64,000 nt of DNA, taken from Cafeteria roenbergensis. Its lineage: Eukaryota; Sar; Bigyra; Bicosoecida; Cafeteriaceae. The translations under genes were made by a program, and so were the position numbers. The stretch is from contig VLTN01000001.1 of the NCBI GenBank assembly GCA_008330645.1, positions 1,364,001-1,428,000 on the forward strand, read 5' to 3'. This document shows positions 10,872-20,476 of the stretch, piece by piece (the first letter of the stretch is position 1; each line of letters opens with the position of its first letter). The notes under the pieces are model-generated. The model had not been told where the DNA came from. It was given only the letters and a program-made list of their open reading frames with translations, and did no database searches.

Positions 10872-13800
10872 TTAGCGACGCGGCAGGCCTGCGCCTTGGC
10901 CAACGAGCAAGAACGAAGTCGTCGGCTCCGACGAGTCAGCTTGCGACCGCCACATCCGCTCGGATGCTCCCACTGGCGCTCGAAGCGACCGCAGCGGCTG
11001 AAGGTGCGGGCCGCCTCCACCCGTTCTGCTAGAACGAACCAGAGGCGACGTCACGCTGTCGCTGCCGCGGCCTGAGCTGCCCATGCCACTCCGCCGGGGC
11101 GGCTGTCCGCGCGGCGTCGCCGTGATGCGAGTTCCCGCGGCCCGAAGCGCCCGCGAGCGGGGCCGGTCGTCGGGCGGCTCGTTGCGGGGAGAGGGCCTCG
11201 CCTCACCGCGACCAGCCCAGCCCCCGCTACGCGCCACAGTGGTGTGCATACCGGTGCGCGGCGTCCCAGTCGCGGGGGCCTGCGGCGTGATGCGGTGCAG
11301 TGCCAGAGGGCTCGCCGGCCGGTTCCTCCTTCGGCTCGTGCTTGCCCAAGAGGAGTTGTGGCTGTGGCTGTGCTGGTCGTGCCGCTGCGCGGACGACGGG
11401 TCCTCTGCACCGGAGCCGTCACGATCGCGGTCCCAGCGGCCTCGCTGCTGACCGCCCCCGCCCCCGCCCCCGCTGCCGGTGGAGCCGCCCGGCAAGCCGT
11501 TGGAGCCGGCCGCGGGAGAGGCGCCAGCGCCCGCGGAGTCCACAGCCGCCGCATCGTTGCCAGCCGCTGTCACCGCTGTCACCCGTCGCCCGCGTCCGCC
11601 CCACTGGCTGGGCAAGGACCCTGCGGGGGCGCGCGGCGCGGCAACGGTCCCGCTCGCGCCAGGGGCCTTGCCACGGTCGGCCGGCCCGCTGAGTCCGGTC
11701 CCGAGGGGCAACGAGTCACGCTCCCTGCGCACGACGCTGCCGAGCGTGGGAAGGCCCGAGAGCGTGACCCCAGGCGCCACGAACGACCTCGTGTGACCCA
11801 CGCGGTGCAATCGGCTGGCGTCGTTGGCTGCCTCGCCGCCCGCCGCGCTCACTGACCCGCCGCCTCTGCCGCTGGTGGCCACTGCGGCCGACGCGGCGCC
11901 GCCGCCCCCAGCAGAGGCGTCGAGGCCCTCCGCAGTCCGTCCTTCAGAGGGCGCAGGCTCGCCCCGAGGCGGGGCCCTGACGAGGCTGGCGGTGCTGGTT
12001 GCTGCAGCCGATGTCGGCCCAGTGACGTCCATGCCGCCGCTGAAGCTCACCCCCAGGCCGCCCTCCCCCTCGTCCTCCGCCTCCTCCACTCGAGAGGGCG
12101 GCAGCGACAGCAGCGCGCTCTGCCGAATCCCAGCCACCGCTCCCCCGCTCCACCCGGCGCCTCCCCCGTCCTCCACGGCCCACGGCAAGTCCTGCCCCCA
12201 CAGCGGCGCGCTCGCAACGGGCGCGTGAGACGGCGAGAGATGCGTCCAGTCCTCCGCCGAGCTGGCGGCGCTCGGGGCCGCAGTCACCGCTCCCCGCAAT
12301 TGCGCTGCGCCTGTCGCTCGCGCTGCTCCTGGCTCCGGCTGTGGGTTGCAGGAGCGGGAGCGGGAGCGGGAGCGGGAGCGGGATTGGGAGCGCTGGTCTG
12401 ACCTTGAGGTGGGGCGGGAGCCGCGGCCCGCGTCGGCCCGACCAGACTGCGCAACGCTCACCTGGGCGGAGCCGCTGTTGCTGGGACTCACGCCGCAGCT
12501 TCCAGACCCGCCGCTGCTCGCCACGTTTTGCATCGACTCTCTGGACGCGGCTCGCCGCCCGCGCGCCCGCCGCCGGCGCTTCTGCCTGCCGTCGCGGTCG
12601 TCGCCGGCGCCGGAGCCCCCCCCAGCACCAGCACCAGCACCAGCACCAGCACCAGCCCCGGCACCAGCACCAGCACCAGCCCCGGCACCAGCACCGACGG
12701 CGGCACCTGCGTGGCGGGCGCCGTTCGCAGAGCCGTCCCCAACTCCACCTGGCTGGTGCTCGGCCTGGCTGACGTGCCCGGCCCGGCCTTTGGCGTTCCA
12801 GGAGGGCTGCTCGCCGGCCGGCTCGTCCTCCTGGGCCGGCGTGCCGCCTGGAAGGTCCGGAGCCGTTGGAGAGCCAGGATCTGCGGCGGCATCGTGCGGC
12901 CGCCCACCGTGAGCGGCGCGCAGGCGGCGGCCAGGCAGGCCGCCCACAGGCAGTGCTCGCTGGCCCACCAGAGACAGGGGGGGTTCCCCCACGCCCTCCG
13001 CTGCGCTCCCCGCGGCGGCCACCGCGGAGTGCCCCGGAGCAGCTGCTGCCTCCGCGTCGGGCCGCCGGACCTCCCCACCCCTCGCGTCGCGCTGCCGCAG
13101 CGACCCGCCGAGGCCGGGGTCGTGCTCCGACCCTGTGGTGCTCAGTGCTCTGGTGGAGCGAGCGCGCCCTGCCGCATCGCCCTCTTGCCGCCTGGCCACC
13201 CGAACGGCGGACAGCGTGGACTGCGTGTCCAAGCCGCCGCCCTCCCCTCCCGTTGCGGCGGCTGCGCGGCGAGCACCACCCCCGCCCGTGCCGCTGCCAC
13301 GGCTCGGAAGACTCCCCACGCTGGACGACGGCCCCACAACGGCGGGCGGGGGGAGCTCCACGGCGAACCTGCCGCTCGTCCCGCCGGACCGCCCGGGGTC
13401 CCACCCGCCCGCTGCGCGCGTCCACACCCTGCCCCCGCCCAGCGGCGCGCCCGACCGCTCGTGCCTGACGCTGCGGCGCCGCTTTGGCGCGCCGGGCGCT
13501 GAGCCCTCCACTTTCAGCGCCTCCCCGGGGTCAACGGTCGAGAGCGACCGCTGCTGGCCGAGGTGCAAGCCGCCAGTCTGGTGCAAGCCGCCACCGCGCC
13601 TGTGGCCGCTGCGATCGAGCGGGGAGGGACTGCGACTGCCCGCAAAGGCCTGCGAATGCTTCTGCCCACCCGCAGCGCCCGTAGGGACGCCCCCCGCCCC
13701 CATCGCCGGCGGGTCAGCGCGACTGCCCTTGGCTCCCCTGCGCGATCGCGGCCCCACCGCCGTGTGGGCCGCTCCGCCCCTGCTGCCGAAACTGCCTTGC

Positions 13801-16800
13801 TGCTGCAGCCGAAGCTCCCGCCGGGGTGAGCCGGCGGCCTCAAGCGACGCGAGCGCGCCGGCATCGCCCGGCCCTGCGCCCTGTGCGGTCGACGAGCCCG
13901 CCCGCTCAAGCCGCCGGTCGCCAGCGGCGCGCCTGCTTGAGCTCTGCTGCGAATCCTCAGCCGCCCCCATGTGTCTGTGTCCGAGTCCGTGCCCCGTGGC
14001 TCGACCTGGCGGGACGCGGCGATGCCGGCCACGCCGTCGGTCCGCCACCTGCCGCGCCCTCACCTCCTCCTCTTCCTGCTCTTCCTCCTCCTCCTCCTCG
14101 TCCTCCTCTTCTTCCTCAAGGAACGCGTCCGCCTCTTCCTCGTAGACGTCGTCCTCTTCGGCGTCGTGGCCCATGCCGGACGCGTCGCCGCCGCTTGCCT
14201 TCCTCGGCGCAGCGTCCGAGCCGTGCGGCCTGCCCCTGGCGCGACTCCGCGACCTGCCGCCCTTCCCACGGCCGTCGCCGAGGCCCAGCATCCGCCCAGC
14301 GGACTCCACGCTTGCCAGACTGCCCATCGCGCTGTGGGCCGTGCCGAGGATGGACGCGAGGCCCTCGTCGCTCGCAAAAGAGTCCGCGCTCATGTTGCTT
14401 CGAATGCTCGCCACAGACGCGACTGTCAGGTCGTGGCCGGCGATACCCCCCGGCGCCGCCCCGCCCGGCGAGCCCGGCCTCCCGCCCCGCTGGCGGCTCT
14501 GCCGGACAGGCCGCGATTGCGACCGCGGCTCTGCGCGCTTCGGCCGGTCTCTGCCCCCGCGGTCGCGGTGCTGGGACGAGCTGCGTCTTCCCGACCTCCT
14601 CCCCCGATCCCTGCGCCGCCTGCCCGTCGCTGGTCCCACTCCGAGACCAGGCAGCTTCTCTGCGGGACTGGCTGGCCCGGCCGACGTCGCGTCGGCAGAG
14701 CTTGCGGCGGAAGAGCGCGTTGTGGCCATGGGCGAAACTTCGGCCGTGGTGACGGCCCACACGGCTCCAGACGTCCACCCCCGGCCCTGGCCCGAGACCC
14801 GATCAGCCGTTGCCGCTTCCGCGCCGACTTGGATGTCGGCAGAGGCGGCCGTGGCAGCAGTCCGCACGCTGGGCTCCCGAGGCGCCTGCAGGGTGCCCGC
14901 CTCGGCAGCTTGGCCGCCATGAAGCGGGCTGGCGCGGGAAGCGTCGCCGCGGGGCGACAGAGGCGGCAGGCTGCTGCCGTCTGCGGCTGGGCCACTGGGA
15001 GGCGGCGTTGCCTGGCCGCCCTCTGGATGGCGCGGCTGGCCGATGGGTGCCTGCACGAAACCGCCCTCCGCCTCCTCGGCCACAGCAGCGTCGGCCGGCG
15101 TGTCCTCCGGCGCCTCCTCCGGCGCCTCCCCCCCTCCCCCTGGCCCCCTGCCGCTGCGCTCCGCCTTTGCGACGGTCAGCGTGATCGGCTGCCGAGCAGC
15201 CGCCGCGGCTTCCGCTCTGTCCAGCCGAACCCGTTGCTTCAGCGCCTCGCCGAACCCGCGTCGCATCTCGGCGAAGTACGGGTGCGCGATGAGGTCCGCA
15301 GTGGTCGCGCGCCGAGCGGGGTCGCATATCAGGCACAGGTTGAGCAGATCCACCAGCTGCGAGTCTGCTGCCGGCAGCTTGGCTGCGAGGGAAGCGGCCG
15401 CAGCGTGGGGGGCTGCGGGCATGGCCTCGTCCCGGAACAGCGGGTTTTGCCGGAAGATCCCGGCTTGCAGCGCCGGAAGGTTTCCAATGGTCGTGACCAC
15501 GTGCGCGAGGGTGCCGAGGTCGCTCTCCCCGGGGAAGAGGGGGAGCCCCGTGGCCAGCTCCGCGCCCAAGCAGCCCAGCGCCCAAATGTCGACAGGAGTG
15601 CCGTAGGCAGTGTCTCCAACCAGAAGCTCGGGGCTCCGATACCACCGCGTCGACACATAGTCAGTGTACGCCGCCCCGTCGCCGCGCAGCGCGGTCGCGA
15701 ACCCGAAGTCACAAAGCTTCACCACGCCTCCGGACGACACCAGCAAGTTCTCTGGCTGCGCAGCGCAGCGCAGCGCAGCGGAAGGATCGGGAGCACGGCA
15801 AGGTGAGGCTCGGTGGTGCCCGACGCGCGCGGGCGTGGCGGGCAGAGAGCGGGCGAGCCGCGCGCGCACAGGACCCGCCCGACGCGCGCCCGTTGCGGCG
15901 GGGGCTGCAGATGCATCGGCTGGCTCACCTTGATGTCCCTGTGGACAATGCCGCTGCGGTGGCAGAAGTCCACAGCGCAGAGGAGCTGCCAGAGCACGTC
16001 GCGCACCAAGTCGGGCGCCAGGCCGCTGCCGCTTGCCTCCAGGTCGTCGAGCACGGTGCGTTGCACAAACTCAAACACAAGGAACAAGCGGCCTCCGCGG
16101 GTGAACGCTTCCAGCAGTGCCACGACATTGTCGTGCCGAAGGCGCCGCAGCACTCCCATCTCGCGTAAACCTGTGCGGCGGGTCAGCTCGTCCTCCTGCG
16201 TCTCCTTGAACATCTTGATGGCCACCACACGCCCAGTGGACAAATGTCGAGCTCGCAGCACGATGCCGTATGCACTGCGAGGCAGAGAGGCGCGAGGGCA
16301 GGTGAGCTTGGAGCGGGAGTCGTGGCACAAAAACGGAGGCTGACAGCTGGCGGCGAGGCCTTGGCCCAGAGGAGTCACAGCGCGGCGAATTTGCCCACGG
16401 GCCGGTCACCGCCAGGACGCTTTCTACGGCGGGGAGGAGGAATTGTGGCAGCTTGCCGGCCGACGTGCACACGCGGCCACAGCCGCCTCCCTGGCTCTTG
16501 GCCGCGCAGTGGCACACACGGTCAGCGGCAGAAAACGCCCAACTCTGGTTCGACGGACTCCCCAGCCCCCTCCGCCCATCCCCCGGGTCACTGGGGCCCG
16601 AAGGCGCCTGCCTCCCAGGAGAGCGGCAGCGAACGGCCAACGGGCGCTCGCTGGGGCAGTGATGGCTGCCCCGCCGGCTTGCTGGCGGAGCGCAACGCCT
16701 TTGGTGCGAGCTGTTTGCAACCGCCCTCGGAGTCCTTTGGGGCGCGTGGCCCTGTCCCACAGCTCAAGGAGCGCGCAGCCGGGGCCAGAAAGACGGGGCC

Positions 16801-16945
16801 TCGCGTGCCCCAGCAACTTCTGCTCTGAGCGCGCGCCTCACCCTTCGCCGATGATCGTCTCGCAGGCGTAGGAGTCCGAAATGAGGGCTTGAATGTCCTG
16901 AAACGCCGGGGCCTGCATTTCGGGCCGCTCCTCAGCAGCACTCAT
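10872..16945 (-). CDS. CDKL-type (CDKL5-like) protein kinase with very long disordered tail
   Basis: Three exons: 16945-16842, 16274-15929 and 15755-10872, giving about 1,777 residues. Phases match at both introns (2, then 0). The kinase domain covers about residues 25-340. It has the glycine loop GEGAYGIV, VAIK lysine, HRDIKPENLL catalytic loop, DFG and the TDY activation motif in TDYVSTRWYRSPELL. The TDY and the overall pattern place it in the CDKL branch of the CMGC group, whose members affect cilium length and microtubules. The remaining 1,400 residues are one exon without recognisable domain. They are rich in Arg-Ser, Gly-Ala dipeptide runs (12620-12690) and acidic runs (near 14060-14120). 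The tail is much longer than in human CDKL5 (about 1,000 residues in total). The last exon's lower part is accepted because the frame stays open and the next gene starts only after its stop. Confidence 0.85.
12626..12695. repeat. CCAGCA hexamer repeat within the CDKL coding tail
   Basis: A run of near-perfect 6-base units (accagc) is interrupted by ccccgg variants. On the minus strand it encodes a Gly-Ala run in the tail of the CDKL-like kinase. Confidence 0.85.
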
Positions 16946-17264
16946 CGCCTTGGTCCCCCCCCCTCAGCCCCAAGTGGGCTGCGTCCAATGGGGGACTCAA
17001 AGCGGGGGCTTCCCAATGCTGCCAGTGCGCTCCTCGCTCGTGGGCTGCTGTGCGCGTCTAAGCGGCAGAGCCCGCGAGCGCAGCGCAGCCCCCGCGGCGC
17101 ACTGCGCGCCCGCGGAAAGGATTTGGCCAGCCGACTCTGACAGCCGGAGCGGCGCCGGGGAGCACCGCGGCGGAGCTGGCTGGGCGAGCTCTCTGTGGCA
17201 GCCGGCCGTGGTCCCCACGAGCTGCCACCTCGGTTGACGGAGACCTTGGCACGCACGATTGAAC
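16946..17264. other. Bidirectional promoter region, CDKL / TOM1-like
   Basis: About 320 bases separate two start codons facing away from each other. No gene is seen. The run is GC-rich and shows no clear TATA element. Confidence 0.45.
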
Positions 17265-18569
17265 ATGACCGAGGGCGGAGGGGCAGTCCCCGGCATAGGG
17301 TTTGGTGTCGGGGCGCTTTACGCGGTGTTTGCCATTCTCGCAGCCGTGAAATTCGCCGTGATCGTCGACGCTCGCGGCCGGCTGACAACCTCAACCCAGC
17401 ACGGGCTGCACGCTCTCGCGGTTCTTGCCGCCACATGTGAGGCCTGGTCGAGTGCAGCTTGCGCTGCACCATGGCGGCAGTCATACGGGCGGGTGCCTGC
17501 CGGCGTGCTGCGGGTTCCACACGTCCTCCTGGCTCCGCATTGTCTGCGTTGGTGCCTCTCGAGGTGAACAAGAGCAAGCGTCTCCTCCATCCCAACCCGC
17601 CACTCCGCCTGTCCCTGGCGCTTCCCGTCTGTTGCAGTGCGAAGCATCTATTGGTTCGTTGGCGCTGCTGAGGGCCCTTCTGCGAGGCTGCACTTGCTGT
17701 CCGTGCCTTCGGCTCTGGCAGGCTCAACCTGGGGGTTTCCGTGCGCCGCGGCGGCGCTGGCCGACTGCGCCGTGGTAGTTTGTTTTGGCTCGTTGGCCCT
17801 GCGGTGGGGCGATATTTGGCACGGGGCAGAGGGAGACAAGGCCACATTCCGCAGGGCGGCGCTGTGCGCTGGCGGCACAGCAGCGCTCGGCGTCGTCGCA
17901 GCCAGGATTGCAGGCTGCGTCGGCTTGGCTAGCAGCGGGTCCGCTGGGTGGGCTGTTGAAGCCGCTACCGTGATGAGCGTGGCGTGTGTTGCTGCTGGCG
18001 TGCTTGGCGCTGTGTACGGCAGCCGGCTGGCCGGAACGCTGCGGCTGTCGCCCCTGCCTCCGTCGTTGCGGCGCCGTCGATCCCGCGAGACCCTTCTCGC
18101 CGCGTGGTTCTGTAGCATGTGCTTGGGCCTGCGGGCCGTAGGCACGGCTGCCGTCGCATGGGGAGAAGGGGCTGGTGTGTGGCGATGCGGCGGCGCTTGC
18201 GGGGCCAGCCCAGACGAGCTGCCGCTCACCGGCCCAGTCGGTGCAGCCTTGCTCGCAGCCTTCCTGGTTGTGCTGGAAGTGACCCCCCTTGCCGTCTTGC
18301 TGGTCCACCACGGCGCGGTTCCGCCCCCAGCGGCCGGGGGGGGGCAGCTGGCGAGGGTCTGCGTCGCCGCCGGAGTTTCGCCTCGGTGCCTTGCCCGGCT
18401 CCGCATTGTCCCCAGAAGGGGAGCCAGGCCGCCGCAGTGCCACACCTGTTGCAGATGGACGGGGGTATGCCGCTGCCTTGCTGCCGATACCCAGCCGCTC
18501 CTGGGAGCCACGACGTCACCAGGCGCTGCGGTGGCTCGGTCGAGCGGCGCGCCAAAAGCAGCAGCTTGA
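17265..18569 (+). CDS. Seven-helix membrane protein, TOM1/GPR137-like candidate
   Basis: Exons 17265-17436 and 17638-18569 give 367 residues; the intron is GT-AG, phase 1. The protein has about seven hydrophobic segments: near the N-terminus (ALYAVFAILAAVKFAVIV), then HALAVLAATLRSIYWFVGAA across the splice, then a helix ending in LALRWGDIWHG, and several further Ala/Val-rich ones. The helix followed by a conserved-looking W-x-D-I-W/H segment resembles plant TOM1 (tobamovirus multiplication 1) and animal GPR137, both lysosome/vacuole membrane proteins. This assignment rests on pattern only. The C-terminal 80 residues are polar, contain several Cys and a QPLLG-type dileucine signal, and might be altered by an unseen intron. 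Confidence 0.5.
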
Positions 18570-18745
18570 GCGTTGCCGTTGGTTTGGTGCGTGACTTGAC
18601 GTCGCCTATTCCTCAACGTTATAGGGGGCGCCACCTGTGCACCGGAACGGAGTGCGCCTCTCCGATATCAGCGTCAAGCGGCGGCCCGGCAATCATTTGA
18701 ACTTATTTAAGTCTGGAATGTCACATTTTTGCCTCCCTTCCATCT

Positions 18746-18818
18746 GCTTCGGTAGCTCAGTTGGTAGAGCGCGCGCTTCACACGCGCGAAGTCCCGGGAT
18801 CGACGCCCGGCCGAAGTG
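18746..18818 (+). tRNA. tRNA-Val (CAC), copy 1
   Basis: A complete 73-base cloverleaf. Acceptor arms GCTTCGG and CCGAAGT (first pair G-T), D stem GCTC/GAGC, anticodon stem CGCGC/GCGCG, loop TTCACAC with anticodon CAC, and T stem CCGGG/CCCGG with loop ATCGACG. It decodes GTG, the favoured valine codon of a GC-rich genome. No intron and no encoded CCA. Confidence 0.95.
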
Positions 18819-19154
18819 TTAGGAACATCTTCCTTTTTCGCGCTTAGCCTCCTTTTTTGCCGGAGCCCTCGCTGCGTGGCTCGCGGGAAGGAGCAGTGCG
18901 CGCACTCTCCAGGCAGTGGTGCGCTCGGCCTGCGCAGAGCGGGATCCTTGCGGAGAGGCTCACGGTCCCGTTGCGCGCATGACAACCAGCAGGCGAGGGC
19001 AGAGGCGGATGCCTGTGCACTCGGCCCGGGTTCCTGCGTGGACGAGGTGGTGAAAGAGGGCCGAAGGCTGTGCGTTGGAGGCGCAGCAGCAGGCGTGATG
19101 TGCGGGGAATCTGTGATACATATGGATAGCCATAATTGGAGCCGCTCATCATCT
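18819..19154. other. Spacer between tRNA-Val copies 1 and 2
   Basis: About 335 bases within the left arm. No gene is supported: it can be read open for a while on both strands but the reading continues through the tRNA. Its mirror copy is at 19872-20207. Confidence 0.5.
18834..18838 (+). terminator. Pol III T-run, tRNA-Val copy 1
   Basis: Five T residues 16 bases after the tRNA end, in a flank (ttaggaacatcttcc) shared by the copies. Confidence 0.6.
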
Positions 19155-19227
19155 GCTTCGGTAGCTCAGTTGGTAGAGCGCGCGCTTCACACGCGCGAAG
19201 TCCCGGGATCGACGCCCGGCCGAAGTG
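19155..19227 (+). tRNA. tRNA-Val (CAC), copy 2
   Basis: Identical in sequence to copy 1, same strand. Its 3' flank starts like that of copy 1 and then differs, so the unit that was duplicated included some downstream sequence. Confidence 0.95.
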
Positions 19228-19242
19228 TTAGGAACATCTTCC

Positions 19243-19250
19243 TTTTTTTT
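19243..19250 (+). terminator. Pol III T-run, tRNA-Val copy 2
   Basis: Eight T residues 15 bases after the tRNA. Confidence 0.65.
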
Positions 19251-19486
19251 CGCGCTGAGCCGCCATTTTGCCGGAGCCCTCGTCGCTTCGAGAGCCTGTT
19301 GTGAAGCACCGGCGTGTTTACTATCGTGCCCAAGCTCTCGTGCGTGCGCAGTCGAACGCCGGAATTCGTGCATTTCGTGAGCACAGCGGTGGCATTCGCC
19401 CTAACTAACACTGGTCAGACCAGCTCGCATGCGCGTTGTCCTTGTATTGATGTTCTGAGATTCTGACTTTTGGCCGCCCGTCACTT

Positions 19487-19559
19487 GCTTCGGTAGCTCA
19501 GTTGGTAGAGCGCGCGCTTCACACGCGCGAAGTCCCGGGATCGACGCCCGGCCGAAGTG
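19487..19559 (+). tRNA. tRNA-Val (CAC), copy 3
   Basis: Identical to copies 1 and 2. It sits in the spacer between the inverted arms and its flanks differ from theirs except for the first dozen bases after the tRNA. Confidence 0.95.
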
Positions 19560-19573
19560 TTAGGAGCACCTCC

Positions 19574-19578
19574 TTTTT
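19574..19578 (+). terminator. Pol III T-run, tRNA-Val copy 3
   Basis: Five T residues 14 bases after the tRNA. Confidence 0.6.
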
Positions 19579-19775
19579 GCAGTTGTTGCTTCGTGGAAAG
19601 CTGGGCATTCTGCGCCAGATTTGGCCCCAAACTGGGAGCCTCGTAAAACGGCGAGGCATTGGGGGTCGTCGTGCATTTCACGCCGCGGCCGTCAAGCTCT
19701 TCTATTTTTCACAGCTAACGCGATGGACGGGCCGATGAATACGGTGCCCGCCGGCAAAAAAGGAGGCTCAGCGCG

Positions 19776-19783
19776 AAAAAAAA
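19776..19783 (-). terminator. Pol III T-run, tRNA-Val copy 4
   Basis: Eight T residues (minus strand) after copy 4, the mirror of the T-run after copy 2. Confidence 0.65.
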
Positions 19784-19798
19784 GGAAGATGCTCCTAA

Positions 19799-19871
19799 CA
19801 CTTCGGCCGGGCGTCGATCCCGGGACTTCGCGCGTGTGAAGCGCGCGCTCTACCAACTGAGCTACCGAAGC
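19799..19871 (-). tRNA. tRNA-Val (CAC), copy 4
   Basis: Identical to the other copies, on the minus strand. It is the mirror partner of copy 2. Confidence 0.95.
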
Positions 19872-20187
19872 AGATGATGAGCGGCTCCAATTATGGCTAT
19901 CCATATGTATCACAGATTCCCCGCACATCACGCCTGCTGCTGCGCCTCCAACGCACAGCCTTCGGCCCTCTTTCACCACCTCATCCACGTAGGAACCCGG
20001 GCCGAGTGCACAGGCATCCGCCTCTGCCCTCGCCTGCTGGTTGTCATGCGCGCAACGGGACCGTGAGCCTCTCCGCAAGGATCCCGCTCTGCGCAGGCCG
20101 AGCGCACCACTGCCTGGAGAGCGCGCGCACTGCTCCTTCCCGCGAGCCACGCAGCGAGGGCTCCGGCAAAAAAGGAGGCTAAGCGCG

Positions 20188-20192
20188 AAAAA
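20188..20192 (-). terminator. Pol III T-run, tRNA-Val copy 5
   Basis: Five T residues (minus strand), the mirror of the T-run after copy 1. Confidence 0.6.
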
Positions 20193-20207
20193 GGAAGGTG
20201 TTCCTAA

Positions 20208-20280
20208 CACTTCGGCCGGGCGTCGATCCCGGGACTTCGCGCGTGTGAAGCGCGCGCTCTACCAACTGAGCTACCGAAGC
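20208..20280 (-). tRNA. tRNA-Val (CAC), copy 5
   Basis: Identical to the other copies, on the minus strand. It is the mirror partner of copy 1. Confidence 0.95.
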
Positions 20281-20476
20281 AGATGGAAGGGAGGCAAAAA
20301 TGTGACATTCCAAACTTATAGGCATGCGATGTCTGAGCTTCCGCGCGCTGTTGTCGACCCGCTCTTCGTTTGACACGAAGATCAATGACGCAAGGTTGTT
20401 CCCATGCAGGCAATGGTGTCACACAAAGAACCAAACGCATCCTCACCTCTCGAGTTGAAACTACACATTCGCGCGC

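Larger units (their letters stand above)
18709..19273 (+). repeat. Left arm of large inverted repeat with two tRNA-Val genes
   Basis: About 565 bases that recur in reverse complement at 19753-20317 with only a few differences. The unit runs from just before the first tRNA-Val to just after the T-run of the second. The 479-base spacer between arms carries a further tRNA-Val. Confidence 0.9.
19753..20317 (-). repeat. Right arm of large inverted repeat with two tRNA-Val genes
   Basis: Reverse-complement partner of 18709-19273, of the same length. Comparing both, I see a handful of single-base differences plus small run-length changes, so the duplication or its gene conversion is recent. Confidence 0.9.

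Noticed and set aside
13971-15806. Long plus-strand frame opposite the CDKL kinase
   Set aside because: It is the complement of the kinase exon; the high GC content removes stops. No domain seen.
16842-16945. Non-canonical splice donor in the CDKL gene
   Set aside because: A recount of the G run at 16841-16843 gives a normal GT donor with phase 2 that fits the next exon.
18816-20210. A pair of mirror-image open frames of about 160 codons in the inverted arms
   Set aside because: They run through the tRNA genes and are alike only because the arms are duplicated; no protein features.
18709-20317. The inverted arms as terminal repeats of a transposon
   Set aside because: No transposase or other coding sequence lies between or beside the arms and no target-site duplication was seen. 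tRNA duplication explains the structure.
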